Source of the DNA: Microvirga terricola
GTDB taxonomy: Bacteria > Pseudomonadota > Alphaproteobacteria > Rhizobiales > Beijerinckiaceae
DNA length: 64,000 nucleotides
Direction: 5' to 3'
Assembly (NCBI RefSeq): GCF_011777495.1
Contig: NZ_JAATJS010000002.1
Coordinates: forward strand, 682,001-746,000
Positions 36,401-43,820 of this stretch are shown here, piece after piece; the stretch's first letter is position 1; every line of letters begins with the position of its first letter. The position numbers and the translations under genes are program-made. The notes under the pieces were generated by a model. The model worked only from the letters and a program-made list of their open reading frames with translations. It was not told the origin of the DNA and made no database searches.

Positions 36401-38061
36401 CGGAACTCGTTGCCGCGCACGACGATCTCTTCCACGACCTCGGTGCCGGTCGCAGTGAGCTGCTCACGCAGAGCGCCACCGCGGCTCGCGAGTTCCTCGA
36501 TGAGAGTGCCGGCGGTTTCAGAGAATTCGGTGCGCAGCGTGTTGCCGCTCGTGGCGAGTTCCTGAACGAGGGACGCGCCGGTAGAGGAAAGCTGCTCGCG
36601 CACGAGGTTGCCGCGCGTCACGATCTCTTCGCTGATGGACGAGCCTGCTGCCGCAATCTGGTCGCGCATTTCCGTGGTGCGCGCCGTGATATCGTCGGCG
36701 ATGACATTGCCGGTTGCGGCGAGTTTCTCGGTGATCTCGCTGCCACGCAGCGCGAAGCTCTCTTCAAGGTTGTGCGCGGTGCTCTCGAAAGCCTCGCGCA
36801 CATCGTTGCCTTGCTGAGCCAGCGCATCGATGACGCCGCGGCCCGTTTCGGCAAGCGTGCGGGTCACCTGGCTCGCGCCGTCCTGGAGGTGGCGGGTGAG
36901 GAGGTCGCCAGTACGCTCGAATGCGCCAGTGACGTCCTGCGCCTTGCTCTCCAGAGCCGTGGTGATGACGGTTCCGACCTGAGCGATGCCGGTCTTGATG
37001 TCCTCGCTGGTGCCGGAAAGACGGTCCACCAGTTCGACGCCGCGGCTCGCCATTTCTTCGACGACGCGCTCGCCTGCACGGCCAAGAGCCTGCGTAATCT
37101 GCTCGCCGCGCTGCTCGAGCGAGTCCGTGACGCGGCCGCCCGCGCCGTCGACGGCGGAGACGACGCGCTCGGCGGCTTCATCGAGATCGCGCGTAAGGTT
37201 CTGGTGCGTGCCGGTGATGGCGGTGCGGACGCGCTCAGCATTGGTGACGATCGACTCGCGCTGGGTGACCAGTTCATCGATCAGCGAGCGAATGCGGATT
37301 TCGTTGTCCGAATAGGCACGCTCAAGGGTAGAAATCTCGCTGCGGACGAGGGTTTCGAGCTCGCCGGCGCGGGCCAATGCCCGCTCCACGCCATCGCCGA
37401 CAGCAGCGACTTCGCGACGGACGGCCTGCGACACGGAGAGCACCGCGTCGGTCGAAAAGTTTTCAGGCTGCGCCAGACGAACCGCCACTTCGCCGACCGC
37501 GCGGGCGACGAGCTTCATCTCCTGCGACCGGACCGTCAGCATCGCCGCGATGAAGAAAAGGATGACGGGTGCGAGAAGAACGAACGCTCCGATCGACAAT
37601 TGTGCGGGCGAGAACGCCGAAAGAAGTTCCTGCGGCGCGGTGATGCCTTGCGAATAAACGACGGCCGCACCGCCGCCGAGCCAGAGCAGGGAGGCAAGGG
37701 TCGCAACGTTGTAGGCGAAGCGGGAGGGGCGGACCTGCAGGGCCTGAAGCATCACGCCGACATTTTGCCGGTCGTCGTTGGCGACGGCGTTCCGATCCGG
37801 CGCGACGAAGCCGGAGCGCGACACCTCGTCGGAGCGGTCACGATTGTCCACGCGCATCGACGCCTCCGGCCCGATGCCGAACGGCCCTTTGGTGAAGTCG
37901 TGATCGTCGATATCCGGAAGCTTGGGGGCTTCGCGCGAGCCGATCCGGTCCAGATCTTCCGCGCCGGAAGAACTGAGGGAGTCATCGAGATTGAGCGCCT
38001 GTTCGACAGCAGACAAAGCTGCCTCTGCCGGGTCTTTCATCTTTTTCTTTTCGCTCGCCAT
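33412..38061 (-). CDS. Giant apolipoprotein-like coiled-coil membrane protein, GPR/TipN-like candidate
   Basis: 1,549 residues from the ATG at 38061-38059, with GAGG 7 bases upstream. Residues 1-110 are acidic and unstructured; two membrane helices lie at about 117-137 and 155-176. From about 180 to 1,330 the chain is long helical repeat. A 22-residue period is clear around bases 36360-36620 (TAGTLIEELASRGGALREQL, TGTEVVEEIVVRGNEFRERL, TAAEVSQEIAQRGGEVREHL), as in apolipoproteins. An Ala/Pro-rich linker (about 1,330-1,410) leads to a conserved-looking C-terminal domain (SISVDIARMIDHDAAVELWD; TYLTSETGKVYTMLAHASGR). The architecture matches the growth pole ring protein of Agrobacterium. Confidence 0.8.
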   Translation of the reverse strand: MASEKKKMKDPAEAALSAVEQALNLDDSLSSSGAEDLDRIGSREAPKLPDIDDHDFTKGPFGIGPEASMRVDNRDRSDEVSRSGFVAPDRNAVANDDRQNVGVMLQALQVRPSRFAYNVATLASLLWLGGGAAVVYSQGITAPQELLSAFSPAQLSIGAFVLLAPVILFFIAAMLTVRSQEMKLVARAVGEVAVRLAQPENFSTDAVLSVSQAVRREVAAVGDGVERALARAGELETLVRSEISTLERAYSDNEIRIRSLIDELVTQRESIVTNAERVRTAITGTHQNLTRDLDEAAERVVSAVDGAGGRVTDSLEQRGEQITQALGRAGERVVEEMASRGVELVDRLSGTSEDIKTGIAQVGTVITTALESKAQDVTGAFERTGDLLTRHLQDGASQVTRTLAETGRGVIDALAQQGNDVREAFESTAHNLEESFALRGSEITEKLAATGNVIADDITARTTEMRDQIAAAGSSISEEIVTRGNLVREQLSSTGASLVQELATSGNTLRTEFSETAGTLIEELASRGGALREQLTATGTEVVEEIVVRGNEFRERLATTAAEVSQEIAQRGGEVREHLHSAVRLADEAIGNRVEDLANRLETASQRVSESVTVQGEALEASLSQAGEKITSLMGEKVEEFQGAFQTRGQEFSETLARHAEEAQTRLAGAGKDIVLAIATQGARVNEALNRTADNLANTVDTRGREMEETLGSRLAAFEDVMGRGGEVADRISRDVGTLTDTIGGRFEEMERLITVQGRTMAEAFSERAREATTAIESQLTALEEHATRRSTEITANFDTIVERVDQTLGARSSALNEALVVRTGELARVMAEGGRDVAQSLQTRVDEIGQALDAKSGAIAEALASKADQISETLGSRAFEINQTLGNRAEEIATTLDQRVALFEDRVVNRLDGVVETIDEKGHAVLGSLGNQIGEIRSIFDTQGASLVASLSDSGDAIGREVAAISENALRSLEERSSTMLSSLQERTMELTASYMQSTEAMRAAIDDGTTRSVDTLVETNARLRGELTDVLGRLQEANTLLQQVSASASGNLGAIEDGLAGRVQQIETLLSEIASQTARASDQVADQVDALRSVSSGAIQQATELAYSLEERGRALTEGTREQMQNITDAASALERAEARISTALNGRQDALNELLGRINERSQDLEVVTRTFSTLVEGSLQNAENKARQIGAVLADSAEATTSAIGEQFERIRTSTGAEGERTAAALRTTYEQAAAEMAEALNNATSKFRDTMGELRGMTGQIQRELETTRAELRRGVVELPQETQETTANMRRVVADQIKALNELSALVSRSNRVVDAAPAVQPRRVNEAPVAAVSAVAAPEARVVAPAPAPLQTVARQVQAEPKVAPALVAPAAPAPVRPAQPAAPAPRREEAPAREAGARGGWLSDLLNRASRDEEELRTPGRTDRSRVNSLESLDSISVDIARMIDHDAAVELWDRYKRGESNVFTRRLYTLQGQQTFDEIRRKYRRDDEFKQTVDRYVEEFERLLAEVSRDDRDSMLTKTYLTSETGKVYTMLAHASGRFD

Positions 38062-38377
38062 AATTTGCCTCGCGACGCAATAGATATTGGGAGAAGCCGA
38101 TCCCATTCCGCCCCCATGACGGGAATGCTCGACTTCAGCCCGTTCGGATGAGCCTTCGAGGGCGCATCCGTTGGAAACCTGCCATTTACCAAACAATTTT
38201 AGCGACGGGTGGCGGGGATTGAAACCCAATATCCCTTGCCACTTGCGAACGTCGTTAACGGCTCAGTTACCAGCGTTTGCCCGTCAAAAATGTGGCGCAA
38301 TGATGGCGAGACGCAGCTCGATCTCGTATTCCTGCGCGCCTTCGCTTAAATATGCGCCGGTTAGTCAGAGGTCCGCA
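38062..38377. promoter_or_regulatory. Intergenic region between the GPR-like gene and the ferredoxin gene
   Basis: These 316 bases hold divergent promoters. Near 38255-38270 lies TTAACGGCTCAGTTAC, which keeps the first half of a CtrA site (TTAA-N7) but has GTTAC instead of TTAAC, so it is at best degenerate. I see no gene, tRNA or strong hairpin. A short inverted pair CATTCC/GGAATG near 38104-38130 is the only other structure. Confidence 0.3.
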
Positions 38378-38698
38378 ATGATCAGCATTACTTTCATCGA
38401 TTCCGAGGGCACGGCCCGCACCGTCGAGGCGGAGGAGGGATCGACCGTCATGGAGATCGCCATCCGGAACGGCATTCCCGGAATTGAGGCAGAATGTGGT
38501 GGCGCGTGTTCCTGCGCGACATGTCACGTCTATGTCGCCGAAGAGTGGGAAGCCGTGACCGGGCAACCGCAGCCGATGGAGGAAGATATGCTTGACTTTG
38601 CGTTCGACGTCCGTCCGAATTCGCGGCTGTCGTGTCAGATCCGCGTGAGGCCGGAGCTTGATGGCCTCGTTGTTTACACCCCCTCGCGGCAAGGCTGA
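38378..38698 (+). CDS. [2Fe-2S] ferredoxin, adrenodoxin type
   Basis: 106 residues from the ATG at 38378. The cluster ligands are Cys40, Cys46, Cys49 and Cys86 in AECGGACSCATCH and SRLSCQI; Cys44 is an additional Cys within the loop. The C-x5-C-x2-C pattern and the RPELDGLVVYTP ending mark vertebrate-type/adrenodoxin-like ferredoxins of alphaproteobacteria, which supply electrons to iron-sulfur assembly or P450 systems. No partner gene lies nearby; the UspA gene follows after 17 bases. Confidence 0.93.
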   Translation: MISITFIDSEGTARTVEAEEGSTVMEIAIRNGIPGIEAECGGACSCATCHVYVAEEWEAVTGQPQPMEEDMLDFAFDVRPNSRLSCQIRVRPELDGLVVYTPSRQG

Positions 38699-38715
38699 CC
38701 TGGAGAAATATCATT

Positions 38716-39141
38716 ATGTTTAAAACGATCCTCGTCCCCGTCGATCTCGGCGAAATTGAAGCGTCGAAACCGGCTATCGCCAAAGCCGTCGAACTTGCTC
38801 AAAGCACAGAAGGCACGCTTCGCCTGATCTACGTGCGCTCCATCGTGCCGGTCACGTACATGGAGTTCATGCCGCCGACCTTCGACGAGGAGCAGCAGGG
38901 CGAGTCTGAAAAGAAGCTGGCCGACTTGGCTGCGGGCGTCGATCTGCCGTCGGAGCGCGTTTCCGCTGTGGTCCGGCTTGGGTCGATCTATAATGAAGTT
39001 CTCGACGAGGCCGAGAAGACCGGCTCGGATCTCATCGTCATCGGCTCGCATCGCCCGACGATGGCAACCTTCCTGCTCGGTTCGAACGCCTCGACCATCG
39101 TTCGCCACGCCAAATGCTCGGTGCTCGTCGTTCGCACCTAA
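38716..39141 (+). CDS. Universal stress protein, single-domain UspA
   Basis: 141 residues. It begins MFKTILVPVDLGEIEASKPA and carries the ATP-binding signature GSHRPTMATFLLGSNAS (G-x2-x-x9-GS type) followed by RHAKCSVLVVR. The loop and last strand are complete, so it should bind ATP. It lies 17 bases after the ferredoxin gene and may be co-transcribed. A 9-bp hairpin follows the stop. Confidence 0.92.
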   Translation: MFKTILVPVDLGEIEASKPAIAKAVELAQSTEGTLRLIYVRSIVPVTYMEFMPPTFDEEQQGESEKKLADLAAGVDLPSERVSAVVRLGSIYNEVLDEAEKTGSDLIVIGSHRPTMATFLLGSNASTIVRHAKCSVLVVRT

Positions 39142-39159
39142 ACGGCTTCTGAATTCGCG

Positions 39160-39180
39160 GGGCGCGGATCATCCGCGCCC
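39160..39180. terminator. GC-rich hairpin between convergent genes
   Basis: GGGCGCGGA (39160-39168) pairs perfectly with TCCGCGCCC (39172-39180) around a 3-base loop. No T-run follows, so it is not a textbook intrinsic terminator, but it lies between the UspA stop at 39141 and the convergent stop at 39223. Confidence 0.45.
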
Positions 39181-39222
39181 TCGCCGGACGGCGGCATTCC
39201 GCAAGACTAGCCGTCAAAGTTC

Positions 39223-39792
39223 CTAAGGCGTGTCCGGCAGCAGCTCGGCCGGCGGGGCGTCGGGCTGGAAGGGGCGGGGTTTGTTGAGGCGGATCATCGG
39301 CTCGATCTGCCAGATGCCAACGACAGCAAATAGACCGCCGAGCAGTGCGACGCTGGTCGCGCCCATCTGGAAGGCGCGCCAGATCAGGTAGGCCATGGCC
39401 AACAGCGAGGCAGCGGACATGATCGCCGTCGCGGCCCAGAGCCACCAGGGCTTTCCGGCGATGAAGCGGGCGTCGGGATTGGCGCGGGCGATGGCCTCGA
39501 AAAGGTTCTTCGTGAAGGCGCGGTATTCCGTAGTCAGCTCTTCGGCCTGGACCAGGTTCTTCCAGCTGAGCGAGCCGAAGGCGAAAGTCTTGCCGTCCTT
39601 CAGAGTGACCTTGGTCCGAAAAACCCGCTGCGCCAGCCTTCCGGGTTCGTAGGTCATGCGCACGGTCTCCACCGCGCCGAGACGGACCTCCTGGACCTTG
39701 CGGCCGGAATCGACGGTCAGCCGGTCGTCCTTCAGGGTGAAGCCGATGGGGCCGCCCACGGGGCGAGGGTTGTGCTCGTAGGTCTTTTTCAC
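39223..39792 (-). CDS. Membrane protein of unknown function with PH-like N-terminal region
   Basis: 189 residues starting at a GTG (39792-39790). I do not recognise a named family. The first 110 residues are soluble and strand-rich (GFTLKDDRLTVDSGRKVQEV, VRMTYEPGRLAQRVFRTKVT), which suggests a PH-like fold. Two membrane helices follow at about 117-137 and 143-160, and the short tail is proline-rich. The gene starts 1 base after the VWA protein gene ends and is probably translated with it, so it may belong to the same complex. Confidence 0.65.
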   Translation of the reverse strand: MKKTYEHNPRPVGGPIGFTLKDDRLTVDSGRKVQEVRLGAVETVRMTYEPGRLAQRVFRTKVTLKDGKTFAFGSLSWKNLVQAEELTTEYRAFTKNLFEAIARANPDARFIAGKPWWLWAATAIMSAASLLAMAYLIWRAFQMGATSVALLGGLFAVVGIWQIEPMIRLNKPRPFQPDAPPAELLPDTP

Positions 39793-39793
39793 G

Positions 39794-40966
39794 TCAGCGG
39801 ACCAGTTCCCGCATCGCCTGATCGATGCCTTCGAGGTTGAGCGGATACATGCGGTCGGAGAAGAGCTGCCGCATGAGGGCGATGGATTGCGTATAGCCCC
39901 AATGGGGCTTCGTCACGGGGTTCAGCCACACCGCCTTGGGGAAGTGGCCGAGGAGACGTTGCAGCCATACCTGACCCGGCTCCTCGTTCCAATGCTCCAC
40001 GGAGCCGCCGGGCATGGTGATTTCGTAGGGGCTCATGGAGGCATCACCCACGAACACCACGCGATAGTCGGACGGATAGGTGCGGATCACGTCGAGGGTC
40101 GGGATGACCTGATCGAAGCGGCGACGGTTTTCCTTCCAGAGATTCTCATAGACGCAGTTGTGAAAGTAGAAGTGCTCAAAGTGCTTGAATTCGAGCCGTG
40201 CTGCGGAAAAAAGCTCCTCCGCGATCTCGATGTGCCAGTCCATGGACCCGCCGACATCGAGAAAGAGCAAAACCTTCACCGCGTTGCGCCGCTCGGGCCG
40301 CAGGCGAACATCGAGATAGCCTTTGTGGGCGGTCTCGTGGATCGTCTCATCGAGGTCGAGTTCCTCCGCCGCGCCAGTGCGGGCGAAGCGGCGCAGGCGG
40401 CGGAGTGCAACGCGCATGTTGCGCACGCCGAGTTCGACGGTGTCGTCGAAATCCTTGAACTCGCGCTTGTCCCAGACTTTCACGGCGCGGAAGTTGCGGT
40501 TCTTGTCCTGGCCGATGCGGATGCCTTCGGGGTTGTAGCCGTACGCGCCGAAAGGTGAGGTGCCGGCGGTGCCGATCCACTTGTTGCCGCCCTGGTGCCG
40601 TCCTTGCTGCTCCTTCAAGCGCTCTTTGAGTGTCTCAAAAAGCTTATCCCAGCCCATGGCTTCGATCTGGCGCTTTTCCTCATCGGTGAGGTAGCGCTCT
40701 GCGAGCTTGCGCAGCCACTCTTCGGGGATCCCGGCTTCTATCGCCTGAGCCAGATTCTCGAAGCCCTTGAAGACACGGCCAAAGACCTGGTCGAACTTGT
40801 CGAAATGGCGCTCGTCCTTCACCAGGCAGGCGCGGGATAGATAATAAAAGTCCTCCACCTTCTTGTCGGCGAGGTCCTTCTCCAGCGCTTCGAGCAGGGA
40901 CAAGTATTCCCGCAATGAGACCGGAATCTTTGCTGCGCGCAGCTCCGTGAAGAAGGTCAGGAACAT
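39794..40966 (-). CDS. VWA domain-containing protein, CoxE/YehP-like
   Basis: 390 residues. The N-terminal half is the CoxE-type helical region (FLTFFTELRAAKIPVSLREYLSLLEAL). The VWA domain starts at about residue 230 with VLLFLDVGGSMDWHIE, a MIDAS-like D-x-G-x-S where the usual Ser after Asp-x is replaced (DVGGSM). Such proteins work with MoxR AAA ATPases in protein or metal-centre activation. In many relatives the moxR gene is adjacent; here the only MoxR gene is at 46132, on the other strand. The gene ends 1 base before the PH-like gene begins. Confidence 0.88.
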   Translation of the reverse strand: MFLTFFTELRAAKIPVSLREYLSLLEALEKDLADKKVEDFYYLSRACLVKDERHFDKFDQVFGRVFKGFENLAQAIEAGIPEEWLRKLAERYLTDEEKRQIEAMGWDKLFETLKERLKEQQGRHQGGNKWIGTAGTSPFGAYGYNPEGIRIGQDKNRNFRAVKVWDKREFKDFDDTVELGVRNMRVALRRLRRFARTGAAEELDLDETIHETAHKGYLDVRLRPERRNAVKVLLFLDVGGSMDWHIEIAEELFSAARLEFKHFEHFYFHNCVYENLWKENRRRFDQVIPTLDVIRTYPSDYRVVFVGDASMSPYEITMPGGSVEHWNEEPGQVWLQRLLGHFPKAVWLNPVTKPHWGYTQSIALMRQLFSDRMYPLNLEGIDQAMRELVR

Positions 40967-40969
40967 GGC

Positions 40970-42766
40970 TCACTTGCCAACCGTGCGCCGCGCCCTGAAC
41001 TCGACCCGCTCGGGATCGCGCCGCGTGTTGCTCTGGCGCAGGATGGCCCTGAACTCGTCGCGCCGCTCGTGAATGGAGGCGATGACGAGGCCCATCGGCA
41101 CGCCGATATCGGTCAGCACCGCCTCGCTCAGTTGCAGCGAAGCCTCGATGGTTTCCGGCACTGCGTCGTCGACGCCGAGTTCGTAGAGCTGCGTCGCGTG
41201 CTTCGCGTCCCTGGCGCGGGCGACGATGGTGATGTCGGAACGCTCCGTCCGTGCCGCCGCCACCACGCCCTCGATGGCGGTCGGCGTGTCGAGCGTCACG
41301 ACGAGCGCCGGCGCGCGGTCGATGCCGCAGGCGCGCAGGAACTCCGGATAGGAGCCGTCGCCGAAATAGACCGGCTTGCCCGCCTTGCGCTGCGCTGCGA
41401 CCCGCGCGGGGTCGATGTCGATGGCGAGATAAGGAATCTTGTGGCGTTCCAGCATGTCCGCCACCAGCTGGCCGACGCGCCCGTAGCCCGCGACGATGAC
41501 GCGGCCCACCTCGTCGGCGGGCGGCGGCGTCGCGGCCTCTGGATCGAGCGCCTGCGGCTTCTCAAGGCGGCGGCTCAAGGGCCGGCTGACGCGGGCGAGG
41601 ATCGGAATGGCGATCATGGTGAGCGTGATCACCAGAAGAATGCTCTGGCCCACATGCGTGGGAACAAGCCCAGCCGCCATGGCGCTGCCGATGATGACGA
41701 GGCCGAATTCGCCGCCGGGGCCAAGCAGAAGGCTCATCTCGGCAGACTCGGCGGCGCTCAGGCCGAAGGGGCGGGCGAGCGCGAAGATGATGCCGCTCTT
41801 GATGACGATGAGCAGGGACGCCACCGCGAGGATCAGCAGCGGCTCTGCAAGAAAACGCGACACGTCGAGTCGCATCCCCACCGAGACGAAGAACACGCCG
41901 AGCAGCAGCCCCTTGAACGGCTGGATCGTAGCATCGACCGCGCGGCGATATTCGGTCTCCGCGAGCAGCACGCCTGCAATGAACGCGCCCAGCGCCATGG
42001 ACAGGCCGCTCACCGCCGCGATCAGGCTGGTCACGAGCACCACGAGCAGGCTCGCCGCCATGAAAAGCTCGGAACTCTTGGTCGCCGATACGAGCTGGAA
42101 GAACGGACGCAGCACGACGCGTCCGAGCCCAACCAGGAGCGCCAGCGCCAGAGCCGCTTGCAGCAGCGCGCCGGCGAAAGAGGAGGCCGTCACCTCCGGC
42201 TGGCCCGTATCGAGCACGGCGATGGTGAACAGGATCGGCGCGACGGCAAGATCCTGGAAGAGCAGGGCGGAAAAGCTCGCGCGCCCCGCCGCTGTCTTGA
42301 GCCGCCGTTGCTCCACCATGACCGGGATCACGATGGCGGTAGAGGACAGGGCAAGCGCTAGGCCCACAATCGCTGCCCCCGCGACCGAGCCGATGGACTT
42401 GAAAGCGAGAAGGCCCAGCGCCAGCGCGCACAGTGCCACCTGCAGCGATCCGAATCCGAACACCAGCCGTCGCAACGTGCGCAGACGTTGCCAGGAGAGT
42501 TCAATGCCGATGGTGAAGAGCAAAAATACCACGCCGAATTCGGCGAGGACGGACGTTCCTTCCTGGTTGGACAGGGTTAGCCAGCCGACCCAGGGATGCG
42601 ACGGCACCAGCTTTCCTAGCCCATAAGGCCCTAGAAGCGCGCCCACTCCGAGAAACCCGAGCACGGGGCTGATTCTCAGGCGATGAAAGAGCGGAACGAC
42701 GACGGCCGCCGTTGCCAAGAAAAGAATGGGTTCCTGATAGGAATGCAGATCTAACGCAACTGCCAT
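40970..42766 (-). CDS. Monovalent cation:proton antiporter-2 family protein, KefB/KefC/YbaL-like
   Basis: 598 residues from the ATG at 42766-42764, with ACGGAG just upstream. The first 390 residues are a twelve- to thirteen-helix CPA2 transporter (SPVLGFLGVGALLGPYGLG, LGAFIAGVLLAETEYR, LLLGPGGEFGLVI). Residues about 425-545 are an RCK/TrkA-N domain with VIVAGYGRVGQLVADMLE and the acidic AIDIDPARV that binds a nucleotide. It likely exports K+ or Na+ in exchange for protons. The gene stops 3 bases before the VWA gene. Confidence 0.92.
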   Translation of the reverse strand: MAVALDLHSYQEPILFLATAAVVVPLFHRLRISPVLGFLGVGALLGPYGLGKLVPSHPWVGWLTLSNQEGTSVLAEFGVVFLLFTIGIELSWQRLRTLRRLVFGFGSLQVALCALALGLLAFKSIGSVAGAAIVGLALALSSTAIVIPVMVEQRRLKTAAGRASFSALLFQDLAVAPILFTIAVLDTGQPEVTASSFAGALLQAALALALLVGLGRVVLRPFFQLVSATKSSELFMAASLLVVLVTSLIAAVSGLSMALGAFIAGVLLAETEYRRAVDATIQPFKGLLLGVFFVSVGMRLDVSRFLAEPLLILAVASLLIVIKSGIIFALARPFGLSAAESAEMSLLLGPGGEFGLVIIGSAMAAGLVPTHVGQSILLVITLTMIAIPILARVSRPLSRRLEKPQALDPEAATPPPADEVGRVIVAGYGRVGQLVADMLERHKIPYLAIDIDPARVAAQRKAGKPVYFGDGSYPEFLRACGIDRAPALVVTLDTPTAIEGVVAAARTERSDITIVARARDAKHATQLYELGVDDAVPETIEASLQLSEAVLTDIGVPMGLVIASIHERRDEFRAILRQSNTRRDPERVEFRARRTVGK

Positions 42767-42898
42767 AAGCTCCGTCCGGTTCAGGCCATCATGGGGACAG
42801 GAACGGCCCAAGCGCAAGGTTGAATTCTGTGCATCTTGAAAAGCTTAGCTTCAGGCCGATGCACAGGGGATGAACGGGTGGGACGAGGCGGGGAGGGG

Positions 42899-42960
42899 GC
42901 GGGCGGCGCGAGGGTGAGGCCTCTCCTCGCCCTTGCGGGGAGGAGTTGGAGGTGGGGGCG
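42899..42960. repeat. Intergenic GC-rich palindromic repeat, REP-like
   Basis: CTCCTCGC (42923-42930) pairs with GCGGGGAG (42935-42942) with one wobble, within a segment reading GGTGAGGCCTCTCC...GGAGGAGTTGGAGGTGGGGG. The pattern resembles the common C-rich/G-rich intergenic palindromes of rhizobial and methylobacterial chromosomes. It lies in the 264-base gap left of the foreign plsY. Confidence 0.5.
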
Positions 42961-43030
42961 GAAAGTCAGAGCGTAGGGCTGGACCGTCAGAGCGCTCACG
43001 GGCTCATCTCGAGGGATCCAGCGCGGCCGG

Positions 43031-43693
43031 TCAAAGACGTATGGCCGGGTCAGGCCCCGATCTCGCTGCCACAAAAGTAAGTTTGTTTTCTGTTCCTGAA
43101 AGCAACCTTTGTATATTTTCCCTGTGCTTGAAAATAACAATAAGCGCTATTAGGAATGCAAATATTTGAAAATAAAAAGTATTGTCAAACACAGGTATGA
43201 CTGAAAGAACCACAAAAAGCATTGTGGCGCATATTGTGCCTAAAGACACATAACGGGTTAATGCTACTATTATTACAAAAGAGCCAAGGCATATAAGAGC
43301 CATAACCCAGTCAATCATAAACAGCACAGTCACTGCTGTAAGTGCTCCCTTTCCTCCTTTAAACCTAAAATATACCGGCCAGTTATGCCCCAGAATCGCT
43401 CCTGCGCCTGCTGCTAAGAGGCTTACGCAATTGATCGCGCCTCCCGAAGAAGCATAGACGCCGAGGCGCAGCCCAATTAAACAGGCAATTATCCCTTTTA
43501 AAATATCTCCTGCGAGGACAAACACCGCAGCAGATTTCCCAAGTACCCTCAAGGTATTGGTGAGCCCGGCATTTTTGCTTCCGTGGCTTCTTATGTCCTT
43601 GCCGTATATTTTCCCTACAATCACAGCTGTATTAAGGCTGCCTAAAAGGTAGCCAAAGGCTAAGGCCGCAAAGATTTTTAAGCCCTCAATCAT
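43031..43693 (-). CDS. plsY: Glycerol-3-phosphate acyltransferase PlsY-like protein, foreign AT-rich origin
   Basis: 220 residues from the ATG at 43693-43691; AAGGGA lies about 8 bases upstream. Typical PlsY features are present: FGYLLGSLNTAVIVGKIYG, GSKNAGLTNTLRVLGK and GHNWPVYFRFKGGKGALTA, with about five membrane helices. It would transfer an acyl group from acyl-phosphate to glycerol-3-phosphate. Base use is unlike every neighbour: 43141-43200 has 17 G/C in 60, and codons end in A/T. The sequence style is Clostridia-like. The last residues (VAARSGPDPAIRL) are encoded by GC-rich host DNA, so the native end was lost at the junction. Confidence 0.85.
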   Translation of the reverse strand: MIEGLKIFAALAFGYLLGSLNTAVIVGKIYGKDIRSHGSKNAGLTNTLRVLGKSAAVFVLAGDILKGIIACLIGLRLGVYASSGGAINCVSLLAAGAGAILGHNWPVYFRFKGGKGALTAVTVLFMIDWVMALICLGSFVIIVALTRYVSLGTICATMLFVVLSVIPVFDNTFYFQIFAFLIALIVIFKHRENIQRLLSGTENKLTFVAARSGPDPAIRL

Positions 43694-43715
43694 CAAACTT
43701 GTCCCTTGTTACCTG
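43070..43715. other. Foreign AT-rich segment carrying plsY
   Basis: The composition changes abruptly at about 43070 (after GATCTCGCTGCC) and returns to GC-rich at about 43715. Both limits are estimates by eye. The segment holds a complete 5' part and ribosome binding site of plsY but lacks its natural stop. No inverted or direct repeat, transposase or tRNA flanks it. It may be a captured DNA fragment or an assembly or contamination artefact. Confidence 0.6.
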
Positions 43716-43785
43716 CCAGCTCGTGGGATTGCGGCTTGATGAGATCGAGGCCGCGTAGATCAATTTGTCAGATCCTGCCGCGGGG

Positions 43786-43820
43786 GAGGGGAGCCGCCTG
43801 AGCGACTCCCCTCGTTTTTT
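43786..43820 (+). terminator. Hairpin followed by T-run
   Basis: GAGGGGAG (43786-43793) pairs with CTCCCCTC (43806-43813), and GTTTTTT follows on the plus strand. It has the shape of an intrinsic terminator on the plus strand, but no plus-strand gene ends here. On the minus strand it sits directly after the cystathionine gene stop without a T-run. Confidence 0.5.

Noticed and set aside
34609..38151. 1,180-codon plus-strand reading frame antisense to the GPR-like gene
   Set aside because: It is the complement of a highly repetitive, GC-rich gene whose codon bias leaves the antisense frame open. Its translation has no start context, membrane segment or family motif, and it runs past the gene's start into the intergenic region.
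38255..38270. Second CtrA box upstream of the GPR-like gene
   Set aside because: TTAACGGCTCAGTTAC has two mismatches in the second half-site, so I keep it only as a note on the intergenic region.
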